From Tribonema minus (taxonomy: Eukaryota; Sar; Xanthophyceae; Tribonematales; Tribonemataceae), in assembly GCA_017506865.1 (NCBI GenBank), contig JAFCMP010000434.1, positions 806,001 through 870,000 on the forward strand: DNA of 64,000 nt, written 5' to 3'. The notes under the pieces were generated by a model. That model ran no database searches. It worked only from the letters and a program-made list of their open reading frames with translations, and was not told the origin of the DNA. The position numbers and the translations under genes were made by a program. Below are positions 28,327 to 39,240 of the stretch, piece by piece. Numbering within the stretch: the first letter of the stretch is position 1; each line of letters opens with the position of its first letter.

Positions 28327-31300
28327 ATGAATGAAGTTGAATATCTCGCTTGCATGGAAAATCGCAGACAGAACCTTAAACAGAAGACGAGGGAAAGGGC
28401 GAGACATAAGAGGCTAAACAAGCGCAAGAATGAAGCTGAAGCCCGCTTGAAGACTCAAGTGCCATCCGCTGACGCCACGCCAGATCATGTGATCCCTTCA
28501 AGAGACATGAGTCACACGACAGGATCCGCTAAGACCGCACACATTGAGATAGACATGACATGCGTTCTATACTCGATAGAGCAGATGCGCCATCCGACGG
28601 TGCCCGTCACCACACACACCTTTGCAACGCCCCGCCTCTTCCACGTTGAAGATGTCAGAGCAGCAGACATTCCTGCATTGGCAAAAGCGGCAGACATGGA
28701 CGCAGCGAGAGAGCAGTGTGCAGAAGAGGAGCGCACCGCAAGGCGTGTGAAAGCTGCTGCAAACGAGGAGGGGATCAAGGAGGCACGAAAGGAGGCTGTT
28801 GTGGCTGTGCCTGTCAACAAGCTGCTGGTAGAGGTCAAGACTGCCAATTTGTGGGATGCGCGAGAACAAGAGGAGCATACCTTGGCATGTTTCGCATATA
28901 CACAACGACTTGCAGAAAAGAGGCGCGCTGCAAAGCGTGCTGCAGAAGCTGCCAAGCAGCAGGTGAGTTATAAGGCACGGGAGGAGCCTGTTGCATGCGA
29001 CGCTATCATGGACAGCTGCAGTGTGCGCGTCCATCCGACAAAGTGCAAGAGGAGCTTGAATGTGCTGGTTAGCATGGACGATGATGTGCCATGTTGCACG
29101 AAGGGACCGGTTATGATGCGGCTGATCAGGAGGTGGGCCACTCGGCAGTACCTGCATCGTTTTATCGATGCGCTAGCTGTGCCCATCATCCCCGCCCCCC
29201 CGTTTGCCGAGGTGACGCTCCTCGGCAACGCTATCCAACCTCCCTGCCAAGATGACTGCTCCGGACCATCTGCACCAGGGCAAGACGGCGCGGTTGGGGG
29301 CAAACGTAAGCGAGGCAGTAGCAATCCTGGCAAGCATGCCAAAGCGGCCAAACAGTGTGCTGTGAAAGGCTGCAGCAATCCAGCGAAGCGCAAGTGGTGT
29401 GGGGAGCACGAACACTTTAAGGTATGCCGCCAGCAAGGATGCAGCACGGCGCCGTCCTACAACATCCCTGGGGGTGGAGCACAGTGGTGCACGGAGCACA
29501 AGACTGGAGACATGCTGAATGTTGTGTCCAAGAAGTGCGATGCGTGTGGACTGAAGATACCCAGCTTTGGGACAGAGGACAGCAGCCCCACCCACTGTGG
29601 TAACTGCAAGACGTCAGACATGCGATCTGTCTGCAAGAAGTGCGAACAGTGTCGGCTGAAGATACCCAACTTTGGGGTGGAGGACGGCAGACCGACCCAC
29701 TGCGGCGACTGCAAGACGCCACACATGCGAGATGTTAAAAACAAGAAGTGCGAACAGTGTGGGCTCAAACAACCCAACTTCGGAGTGGAGGACGGCAGTG
29801 CCACTCATTGCGGTGACTGCAAGACGGCAGACATGCAGGATGTTCGCAGCAAGAAGTGCGAACAGTGTGGGCTAAGAAGACCCAGCTTTGGCACGGAGGA
29901 CGGCAGCCCCACCCACTGTGGCGACTGCAAGACGCCACACATGCGAAATGTTCACAGCAAGAAGTGCGATAAGTGCACTGCATCAGTGCATCAGCCGCTG
30001 ATCTATGACATCCGTGATCGCCCCCCCCCCCCCCCCCCCCCCCCGCGTGCGCCATGCCGCGCACGGCCGCCAATGCAGAGCATTGGTTCAAAGCCGACTC
30101 ATAACACGTCAGTGCCCCACCCGCTGATCGCTGAGTTGCGTACGTGCACCGCCCCCCCACCCCCCCCCTCTCCCCCATCCTGTGCAGAGGCCTCACGTGC
30201 ATCACTGCTGCAATGCCCATTCTGCGCAAGTCACCACCGCATCAGTGCCTAGCGCAGAGTTGTCAACTTGACAGACTCCCGCATTCCCTCCCCCCCCCCC
30301 CCCCCCCCCTTTTTCACCTGCCGTGCAGGGCCCTGAAGCACCCCAGCTTTGGGGTGGAGCACGGCAGGCCCACCCACTGTGGCGATTGCAAGACGGCTGA
30401 CATGCGAGATGTCAAGACAATCAAGTGCGAACAGTGTGGACTGAAAAGACCCAACTTTGGGATGGAGGACGGCAGCCCCACCCATTGCGGTGACTGCAGT
30501 ACGGCAGGCATGCGAGATGTCAGGACAAAAAAGTGCGAAGAGTGTGGGCTGAAAATACCCAGCTTTGGGGTGGAGGGTAGCCCGACTCACTGCAGCGACG
30601 TCAGACATGCAAGATGTTCACAGGAAATGTGAGGGGGCGGTCTCAAACGAGCCAGCTGCGGGGTGGAGGACGGCAGGCCTACCCGCTGCGGCGACTGCAA
30701 GACGTCAGACATGCGAAATGTTGTCAGCAAAAAGTGCGAGCAGTGTAGGCTCAAATGAGCCAGCTTTGGAGAGGAGGATGGCCGCCCCACCCATTGCGGT
30801 GACTGCAAGACGTCCGACATGCGAAATGTTGTCAGCAAATCGTGCAAACAATGTGGGCTGAAGATACCCAGCTTTGGGGTGAGGGCGGCCGCCCCACCCA
30901 TTGCGGTGACTGCAAGGCGGCAGACATGCGAGATGTTCACAGGAAGTGTCCGCATGGTCGGAGGCTGGAGTTATGTCGAGGCGAGACCTGCCATATCAAC
31001 AACATCGGCACACGATCTGTGGAGGAGATCTTCCCAGACGCTACAGCATTTGTGGTTTGGAGTGGAGGTGATGACCTGCCCAAATTCATCGAAGCCATCA
31101 GTCAGCGGTTTACGTGGGATGAGGTGGTGATGCCAGACATGATGGTGGAGCAGCGTGCATTCTTCCACGACGGCTATTTCTGGCATAAGCACAAGCCCAA
31201 AGACGTGCGGGACACGCTGGCGCTCGCGCAAAGGGGCTACCAGGTCGTGCGCACACGAGACAGATTGCCACCAGTGGAGGGGGCTCTCAACATCGACGTA

Positions 31301-31492
31301 GATGCGTCAAGGGGGTTTACGGAGATCTGCCGCACCCTGGCTGCAGCGCTAGGGGTAGCAGATGAGGCATGGCCCACCTTGTGGAAGTGTGCCGACAGCC
31401 TCGCGCAGCGTGCCATCATGCATCTCGGGCAGCAGCATGCGCAGGTTAAGCTCCTCCTCACGACAAACTTCTTCGAAATCAATGGAAACTGA
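28327..31492 (+). CDS. EsV-1-7-like zinc-repeat protein with C-terminal nuclease-like domain; partly frameshifted
   Basis: Exon 1 runs 28,327-29,972. An intron with two long poly-C runs (29,973-30,328, acceptor GCCGTGCAG) follows in phase. The N-terminus (~220 residues) is basic and helical (RERARHKRLNKRKNEAEARL), then a ~120-residue linker, then about twelve ~35-residue zinc repeats, then a ~170-residue domain with a Vsr/PD-(D/E)XK look. Repeats 9-11 (30,595-30,840) contain an 8-base deletion (TGCAAGAC missing at ~30,599), other indels and an in-frame TGA (30,757), so the two ends are not connected by one frame. It is either a decaying gene or one that splices out damaged repeats. EsV-1-7 repeats are known from brown-algal developmental regulators, a brown-algal virus and some green algae. 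Confidence 0.55.
29350..30930 (+). repeat. array of about twelve EsV-1-7-like Cys repeats
   Basis: The second repeat is canonical: C-x4-C-x15-C-x2-H (VCRQQGCSTAPSYN... WCTEHKTGDMLNVV). From the third on the unit becomes C-x2-C-x16-C-x2-C (KCEQCGLKQPNFG ... HCGDCKTADMQDV), i.e. the first loop shrinks and the last ligand changes from His to Cys. Repeat DNA is very similar from unit to unit, indicating recent tandem amplification. The PxFG and M-x-x-V positions of the family are kept. Confidence 0.7.
30931..31492 (+). CDS. nuclease-like C-terminal domain of the zinc-repeat gene
   Basis: In frame with the last zinc repeat (GRPTHCGDCKAADMRDVHRK). Key segments are CRGETCHINNIGTRSVEE, VVMPDMMVEQRAFFHDGYFW-HKHKPKD and LALAQRGYQVVRTRDRLPP. 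The arrangement PD...E...(H)DGYFWH...L...GY.VVR.R resembles Vsr-like / DUF559-type endonuclease folds. Nuclease activity is inferred, not shown; the usual IE-DG-WH core appears as VE and HDGYFWH. Confidence 0.45.
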
Positions 31493-31739
31493 GTCACAAG
31501 TGCACGGATCTGTATGTGTCCTTGCATGCTGTTGTTCTTGTGTTTGGTCTGACATGCGTCACATCTCACCATCCGTGCAGCGGCACGCTTGCTTGCTATG
31601 TCTTCACTGGCTGACACTGTACGAGTTGGCGCCGCAGCATGCCCTGCGTGTGGGCACAAATATTGAAGACCATGCAATTGTTATACATGTTGGCGCCAGC
31701 AACGTTGTCAATAAAGTATTCTGCAGCGCCATCGGCTAC

Positions 31740-32480
31740 TCTCCCACCAACGCGAAACACCTTACAGATGAAGCTTAGCCAGGTGAGTTATTGTGGTTAT
31801 TGAACAAACAATAGAACAAGAGGGGCTCTAGGGGACTTGATAGATGGCCTGCAGCGCCATCCGCTCCTCTCCCACCAATGCAAAACACCTTACAGATGAA
31901 GCTTAGCCATGTGAGTTATTGTGGTTATTGAACAAACAATAGAACAAGAGGAGGGGACTTGATAGATGGCCTGCAGCGCCATCCGCTCCTCTCCCACCAA
32001 CGCAAAACACCTTACAGATGAAGCTTAGCCATGTGAGTTATTGTGGTTATTGAACAAACAATAGAACAAGAGGAGGGGACTTGATAGATCGCCTGCAGCG
32101 CCATCCGCTCCTCTCCCACCAACGCAAAACACCTTACAGATGAAGCTTAGCCATGTGAGTTATTGTGGTTATTGAAAAAAAAAAAAACTGGAGGGGACTT
32201 GACAGATCGCCTGCAGCGCCATCAAGCCCAACGCCAAGCAGCACCAAAACGAAACACCTTACAGATGAAGCTTAGCCAGGTGAGTTATTGTGCTTATTAA
32301 AAAAAAAAACCCAACTGGAGGGGACTTGATAGATCGCCTGCAGCGCCATCAAGCCCAACGCCAAGCAGCACCAAAACGAAACAACTTTAAGTTACAGATT
32401 AAGCTTAGCGAGGTGAGTTATTGTCCTTATTTACCAAAAAGTAAAACAACTGTAAGATACTATACAAATCTCCTGCATCG
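31740..32480 (+). repeat. ~122-133 bp minisatellite containing splice-like signals
   Basis: TTACAGATGAAGCTTAGC (variant in the last copy) begins at about 31,762, 31,890, 32,012, 32,134, 32,259 and 32,393. Each unit has a strong donor-like AG|GTGAGTTATTG and an acceptor-like GATAGATCGCCTGCAG|CGCC, so it looks like a ~55-nt exon plus ~70-nt intron copied six times. Related but weaker units continue to about 32,950. The would-be exon contains a stop in the frame I examined. Confidence 0.75.
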
Positions 32481-33010
32481 CCATCACCCTCGTCATGCCT
32501 ACCGCAAGCAGCCCCGCTTGCACTTAACATGCCGCAAAAAGAACCGTAAATTCTTAGCGAGGCCGAATACCACACTTTTCTGCAAACAATCAAAGCAAGT
32601 GGAGACGACATCCTAGCTCACCTGCAGTGCCATCGCCCTCCTGAACGTCCATCGCCGGAAGCACTGCTTGCAATCACCATGACGCCAACGACCTCAAAAA
32701 ACTTAGCGCGGCGAAATACTCACCCAATTAGCTAACACATAAGTCAAGTGTAGGCGACTTGATAGATCGCCTGCAGCGCCATCGCCCTCGTCAACTCCTA
32801 CGCCAGTACCACGCCTTACAATCAAACCGAGGCAACATGTTGATAAACTTCACGAGGCGCATCGATTGGCGTTATTGCGTTAAGATAAAAACAAGTGGAG
32901 GCGAGCTATTGGCTTACCGGCAGCGTCCTTGGCCTCCTTAGCGCCAGCAGCAGACAGCCCGCTCCACCTCAGGTCGATAAATGTTTATTGGTATGTTGCA
33001 AAAACCCCGT

Positions 33011-33974
33011 CACTACTATTCGGTGCACAGTTCCCGACCCCGTTGGTCCAACAGTCATATCTCGCGAACCTATGAACCGATTCTCGTCAAAATTGATGTG
33101 CCGTGTGGCTCATGTCGCTATGTATTAGACTAGCGAGTGGTGGCGCTCAGTGCGATGCGCTTGCAGAGCTCTGCGAATTACAGTGCGATTTTTTTCAATT
33201 TTTTGCCCTTTCAAAAAACCATTCACGCCAACAAATTTGCGCGCCCCAATGTGAACTGCTGCAGCTTGCGATGCAGGCCGAGTTAAGTGCAGCCGCGTTA
33301 AGTAATTCCATAGCCATGCTCACGATCTAACAGCCTACCAGCGGCCTGCACTGCGCATGCTTTGGGTTGTGTCCTGTGAGCATTCCAGCTGAAGGAGGCC
33401 TTCTCAAAACGGGGGCAAGCTTTTAGCCCTTACCATGCGCCATCAGCACGCAGTCTTAAGCAAAGTCATAGCCTGCTTGTGTGAAATCGGGACCATAGAA
33501 GCCGATTCTTAATTGGTGATCCGCGTCAAAAGATATTGCAGTCGCCATCAGCACCTCCACCTCCGCGTACTAATCGTCAAAAAGAGCGCGAAAAACTGCC
33601 CGAAAGGACGCAAAAAGCCGGCGCGACCGATGCAGCAGAATGGCGATGGCATGCGATAGGCACGGAGGTGGCGCGCTGGCTCTATATGAGCCCAGTACAC
33701 AGGGACATGGCGGTGGCAACGCACCAATTTGGGGAGCATTGCATGGAGACGTTCGCGAGTTATGAATGTTTGAAGTGTGGGTCTACTCCAAAAACGATGT
33801 TTTTGACACGGCATCGCGTATTGCTTCTTGCACACATCGAATCAACCAGCACCAACGACAGGTCATATAAACACTGACATACTCTATGGAATGAATCAAA
33901 TTTGAAGAGAATCGGTCAGGAGGGTCGCGAGTTATGAATGCTTGAAAAGTGGGGTCGGGAACTGTGAACCGAAT
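33011..33974. mobile_element. TIR-bounded element of unknown class
   Basis: The left end (from ~33,012: CTACTATTCGGTGCACAGTT, then CCCGACCCC, CATATCTCGCGAACC, ACCGATTCTC) recurs in reverse complement at the right end (33,880-33,974: CTACTATTCGGTTCACAGTT and on), giving imperfect inverted termini of ~95 bp. A third copy of the terminus is at 40,890-40,980 and a partial internal one at ~33,750. A 113-codon frame at 33,536-33,877 has no recognisable motif apart from CLKCGS. No target duplication was identified. Confidence 0.5.
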
Positions 33975-35260
33975 AGTAGATTATGCGTTTATACACATAA
34001 AACAGGGTCTCCCCGGACCCTGACCCGTCGGTTCAATTCAGCCGGCCAATCAAAACTCGCCGTTCCCCCGTTCGCCCAATCACATTCGAGCTGTTCGGCA
34101 CGTTTTTTCGAAAACAAATTTACGTGGCCTCAGAAACGCGTATTTCCCATATGTGTGCGTGTTAGTTATCTGAACTCTTGAGTATGACCGGATACCAGAA
34201 ACTGCTCATCATATACTGCGAAGTGATTCATTCGTGCAGGATACATATATCAAACCGTGTCAAGCAGGAGGAGCACAATAATGGTGGTTTCGATGACTTG
34301 CAGATATCAGCAAATTGTGGTGGGTTACTTGGCAGCCCATCAGCATTGAACCTCCATAGCTGGCGCTTGCCAACTGTTCGCAAGGGCAACTGGCCTGGCT
34401 GGCAGAAACTGAAGTCAAAGTTCAACAAACGAGCCTGAGGCTTGCAGATGTGTATGCTGTCAAATCGAGCAGTGAGCACGCAGCAGACTTCGGTCAAGTG
34501 ACTTGGCGACCCATTAGTCATGAAGATCCATGGCTGGTACTTGCCAACTGTTTGCAACGGCGACTGGCTTGGGCTGGCTGCAGCTGATGCTGTCATACTG
34601 GGGCCATGTATGCAGTGAGCACGCAGCAGGTTGCGCTTGACTGACTATGAGCATCAAACAGCCATGAACGGTCCTTGCCGACTGTTTACAATGGTGACTG
34701 GCTTGGGCTGGTTGCACCCGAAGACGTAATCCAGCTTTCAGGCTTGCAGAGCGGCATGAACTAGCACTGAGTGGCGCCCTCTCCCAATATGCCGCAAAGG
34801 GTGCCAAGGGTTTAACCTGCATGCCACTGCCATCATCGTGGCATAGGCTGCATGCCACTGCCATCGTCGGGGCATAGCTGCTTCTGGCAGCAGGTGCCAT
34901 GGTAATGCATTCTTCATGTAGAACAGGTGATGCCAACAATGCACTGGCGTCAACAGCATCATGTGGTATGAGAGCAGCTGAGGCGCAGCCCAACCTTGCC
35001 CAGCAGGATGTGACAGCATACTTCTGATATTGCCATGAAATCTGCATGGAGTAAGTGCATTCCTCTGGACGGTGTACCTGCAGTGTCCAATGAAGCAGGT
35101 TGAGTGTCTGCTGCTGTGCATCGCCTGTCTACATGGCCAGCTTTCCGACATGTTTGCACACAACACCCTGATGTGTGAAATTTCCACAGTTTGTGAGGTA
35201 ACACAATGCTCTTGTCGATTCTTTTGTAGCACCAAGGTGCCCTCTGCTTGCACGCGCGTC
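33975..35260. other. no gene seen; degenerate tandem repeats
   Basis: Three degenerate ~140-170 bp units share TTGCCAACTGTTTGCAA and GACTGGCTTGGGCTGG (about 34,335, 34,507 and 34,643). At 34,815-34,880 a ~31-bp piece (GCATGCCACTGCCATC) is duplicated. No coding sequence is supported. Confidence 0.4.
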
Positions 35261-35269
35261 CCTAGGACT

Positions 35270-37078
35270 TCCCCCCAGCCCGCAGGGCTATTTTATATGA
35301 GAAGTACTACTGGCCTGGCATGGGACAGGACATCAGGCGCTTCGTCAGTTCATGCGTGGATTGTCAAAAGCGGAAGGCGGCAGCCACGGGCAAGACAGAT
35401 GCAATGGCAGTGCCGCCAAGACGAATATGGCAGCGCATACATGCTGACATAGTCAAGCTGGGAGTGCCGAGCGCAGATGGCCATAAGTGTGTGCTGACGG
35501 TGGTAGAAGCGCTGACGGGCTCGTGTTTCTGTACCCTATGTATACAGCCACAGGGCGGGAAATTGCCGACAAGCTGCTCAAAGTGACCCTGGAGGTGGGC
35601 GCAGTGGAAGAGATATACACGGACAATGGTCATGAGTTCATCAACAAGGTGGTGAAGCACCTGTGTGAAGCAATGGGCATACGGAAGGTGGAGTCAAGCA
35701 CGTATCACCCTCAAACGAACGGGCAAGCAGAGAGGGTAGACAGGCGAATTGAAGAAGCGCTGACGCATTGGGTTGATGCCAAGCAGAACAACTGGCATGA
35801 GGGCATTGAAGTGCTACAGTTTGCCCTCAGGACCACGCCCAGGTCAAGGCTAGGGCTTACGCCCTTCTTCATGGTGTATGGCAGAGAAGCACGCCTACCC
35901 TACGACCTGCAACTGGTGCAAGCTGAGGAGCGCTGAACTTGCTCGGATGGGTTGAACTACGCAGGGACTGGATGATCATATCCGACAAAGCGGCTAAGCA
36001 AGCATACGAGACTGAGTGCGTTAAAGTAAATGCGGCAAACGCAGAAATAAAGAGGAAGATGAAAGTTCACATAGGTGACTGGTACTCATGAAGAGGCAGC
36101 GCTCAGAAGACAGAAGCACCAAGCTGGACCCTAATCCTTGGCAAGTGATAGCCTACACAGGACGTTCAGGTCTGGCTTTCATTTGCAAGATGCAGGGGAC
36201 GAGAATTGCGACGTGCAAAGCGCACTTGAGTCGCATGAAGCACTTTCATGAGCGCGACAAGGAATGGCTTGACGAAATGCGCAACCCCAAGCTACAAGCG
36301 CCACAGTTGAAGGCATTGCAGAGGAAGATAAAATTGACAGGATCATTGATAGGCGCGCCAATGACAAGCGCGCATGGGAATACCTGATTTGCAACAGAGA
36401 CGGCGAGACGCAAGGCTGGCTATCGGAGAAGCAAGTGACCAAGTGGGTCAAACCGTCAGAGCTTGACACGTTTCATGCACTGTATGAGCTGAGACATAAG
36501 CAGCAAACGCCGACCTACGCGAAGCGGCCAGTGCCAAAGAAGAAAGAGTGCCTCACTGCTGAACACGCCGCAAAGATTTTTCCTGTTCGGACTGAAGTTG
36601 CGCGGGAAGTTGACCCCTTGAGGGCATGGGCCAGCCTAGGTACCAGTGGGGAACGATCCGCGGTTTTCAAAACCAGAAGTGGCGAGTGCGATATGGCAAC
36701 GCCGAGTGGGAGAGGCTGACAAGACGACAGGCCGAGAAAGCAGTCAAGCTGAGCCAAGTGCTGTCTCGCAGGGGGCTACGAGGAGTTGAACCAAGCAAAG
36801 AGCAAGCAGGCTATGTTGAGGCAATCATGCCACAAGTGCCTACAGACTTTGGAAGATCGTACGAAGGGGCTACCGTACGTGTTATGTTCTCCACGGGCTG
36901 GAGTCAGGGCAAGTTGAATGCCACGCCTGACGATGTGCGCGCCGGGCACTACATGGTACAGTTCGAAGGGGAGCAAGCCCCCAGAGAGATACGCCTGCGC
37001 AATCAACAGTACTGCGGCAAGAAGTGGGCGCCGGTGGGCGCGTGGTGCATTATACAGCCCGCTGTGAGCGAAGATTGA
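35270..37078 (+). mobile_element. Ty3/Gypsy fragment: integrase and C-terminal pol
   Basis: The 5' part encodes MGQDIRRFVSSCVDCQKRK (zinc-binding end of integrase) and ADIVKL (first catalytic Asp). A frameshift lies at about 35,515, then the second frame (35,487-35,936) gives EEIYTDNGHEFINKVV (second Asp), TYHPQTNGQAERVDR (Glu) and FFMVYGREARLPYDL. The 36,088-37,078 frames continue as a basic C-terminal region (FSTGWSQGKLNATPDDV; YMVQFEGEQAPREIRLR) that may be a chromatin-targeting or Gag-like extension. Gag, protease and RT are absent upstream, so it is 5'-deleted and inactive. Confidence 0.7.
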
Positions 37079-37120
37079 GTGCGGTGGTCTGACTTCAGAA
37101 AGTCGCCAACACTCAGTGCG

Positions 37121-37720
37121 TGTTACTGACGCAAGACGGAGTTTGCGGGTTTGGACAAGCCCTGCCGAGATCGCCCCAAGCCGAAGGACGAGCTTTTGTC
37201 CTGCCGAGGTCAAGGGCGCCTGGACCAGCTAGCGGGGCGCGGGCACCACAGGAGAGCCAAGGTCGTTCTGCGCTGCGCCACAGGGCGAGTGCGAAGGTCA
37301 TTCCGTGCTGCGCTTCGCAGCGAGCGCGAAGGCTGCGACGCCATAGGCTAGTTAGAGGGTACCGTTTTCCCCTGCCGGGCAAACGGAAGGTTTTTCATCG
37401 GACCCCGCAGCTCTTTCTTGTCGAAGAGGGGAATTGATATGGCTAGGGGGCCAAGCTGTGCGCTATATAGTCAAGACCTAGGCGGAGAGTCACCGCCACA
37501 GCTTCAACTCTAAATACACAATTCAGTCCTCTGCCTACCCAGCAAGCACAGCTGCTGTGGCTCCACCACCACCCAATCAACCAGTGTCGGCCTTCCCGTT
37601 GCTCTGCTGTTCACCTGCAACCGCCAGCCTCGTCATTGCATAATCTCTAGTTCTCCTTCAAAAGGGCTGGCTAGAGTGCTGCTGTAATGTCTGTACAGTC
37701 AAATACCTCTCATTACAGCA
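37121..37720 (+). repeat. candidate LTR after the Gypsy fragment
   Basis: It follows the pol remnant, starts TGTTACTG and ends CATTACAGCA. It contains a TATA-like CTATATAG at ~37,463 and a 10-bp inverted repeat TGCTGTAATG/CATTACAGCA at 37,680-37,720. No second copy in the window confirms it. Confidence 0.3.
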
Positions 37721-37749
37721 TTGCTGCTGGTGCCGCATTCACCTAAACT

Positions 37750-38700
37750 TGTGGCGTTGCGGCCGTGGTGTGTCCACAAACTACTTACTTGAAGGGCGGG
37801 GGCCATATGTACAATGACCAGATCCATGAGAGGTGAGCTTTCAGCTTGATTCAAGCTGTACAGTGATAATCAGTTGCAAACAGCGCAGCATTGCTCAGCG
37901 CATCACCACGCGTAACCCTAGCCCCTATCTCAGGGTTACTTCAATTTCAAATTGAACTTCAATTTCAGCTTGAAGTTGAACTTGCAACTTCAACAAAACA
38001 TGCAGAGAATGTGCAGCACCTGCTCATCAACCATCACGCATGTGCTGTCGCACTTGCATCCGTGCATGCACCGCTGCCACATACCCGCCCTGCATGGTGC
38101 TCTCTGCATCCATGCACACAACCGGCAGCTGTCAATTACTCCTCTATTTTCTTGCGCATGCAGTGCCTGTGCAGAGCAACTGCATGAATATGTGTGCAAA
38201 ATGGTCTGTGGCTCGCTGGCAAACATCACTGCGCGAGAGCAGGTACCACATGCTGCAGCAATTGTGCAGGGGGCCGCACATACACGGAACTACACTAGGG
38301 CCAGTGACAGATTGCCCGGCGACGGCGAAAAATACCCCCCCCCCCATCGCTGAGCCGGTGCAAGAACTATTGCGCTGCGCGTCTCCTCCTCTTGAGGCCA
38401 CACCTAATGCTGCTATCATCCGCTTGCTCGGCCTCAAGTGCATAGTCTGAAGTACCCTTGCCGCATACAACACGAAACTGATTGCGGCATAACGTGCATA
38501 GGCAAGTCAAATGACATGCTCGAGGTGACAATAACAGCTACACGCCAGCAGTGCTACAGCATCAGATGGGCTCCTCTATCCAGCCCTAGCACCTCAGCGC
38601 TCTGGAAGGTCGGCGTCAGGCCGTTCACTATGGCTACATATACGAAGTGCGATTACTCTCTTGGTATGACTCGCACCCCTTAAATTCCGTGTTGCCAGAG
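37750..38700 (+). repeat. LTR-like repeat, copy 1 (diverged)
   Basis: Collinear with 42,566-43,600: TGTGGC..., GACCAGATCCATGAGAGGT, CAGCGCAGCATTGCTCAGCG, CACGCGTAACCCTAGCCCCT, TGAACTTGCAACTTCAAC and GAATGTGCAGCACCTGCTCA. Identity falls toward the right end and no clear CCACA terminus is seen. Confidence 0.6.
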
Positions 38701-39101
38701 CTCCTCCGCTCGCGCCCCTGCGCCGCCTGTAGCTGCTAGCTAACCCGAACACACTCTTTACCGCAGCGGAACGCCTCTCCAGTCCCTGAGCACTCGCCGT
38801 GCTCCCGCGCTTCAGAGCAGGTCCTGTTCTGCTGTGGCCTGCACCCCGTCCATGTGGCTCTCTACTGCGTTACGAGCCGCACGCATTAAGGGGTACATGC
38901 CACATACCCCCCCCAGGATCCAGACGCTGGATGCTGCCAACATGGCCACCATCTGTCCCTAGGTTTGCAACGCTTGCATAGGTATGGGTGCGCGCCGCTG
39001 ACCTCCCAACTGTTAATAAAATCACTGGTCACGTTGATCAAGCTGGAAGCTTACCTCTCATGGATCTGGTCGCTGTTTACCGTAGGAAACGGATTACAAT
39101 A

Positions 39102-39240
39102 CTGTGGCCTGCACCCCGTCCATGTGGCTCGCTACTGCGTTATGAGCCGCACGCATTAAGGGATACATGCCGCATGTATCCCTTAATGCGTGCGGCTCAT
39201 AACGCAGTAGCGAGCCACATGGACGGGGTGCAGGCCACAG
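39102..39240. repeat. perfect 69-bp palindrome with one-base centre
   Basis: 39,102-39,170 is the exact reverse complement of 39,172-39,240, with only C at 39,171 between. Both arms are copies of the dispersed 69-bp repeat; the arms are identical to each other though other copies differ. Confidence 0.85.

Noticed and set aside
30018-30310. Long poly-C runs taken as possible assembly gaps or exon ends
   Set aside because: They lie within an intron that joins in phase (29,973-30,328) and similar C-runs occur elsewhere in the window. Length may be misread but they are not gap markers.
34514-35253. Overlapping minus-strand frames of 171-177 codons
   Set aside because: They fall across degenerate tandem repeats, show no domain, and neither has splice or start support.
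37910-37940. Telomere-like GTAACCCTAG...CAGGGTTAC motifs (also at 42,730)
   Set aside because: Only a single short inverted pair in each LTR-like repeat; not a tandem telomeric array.
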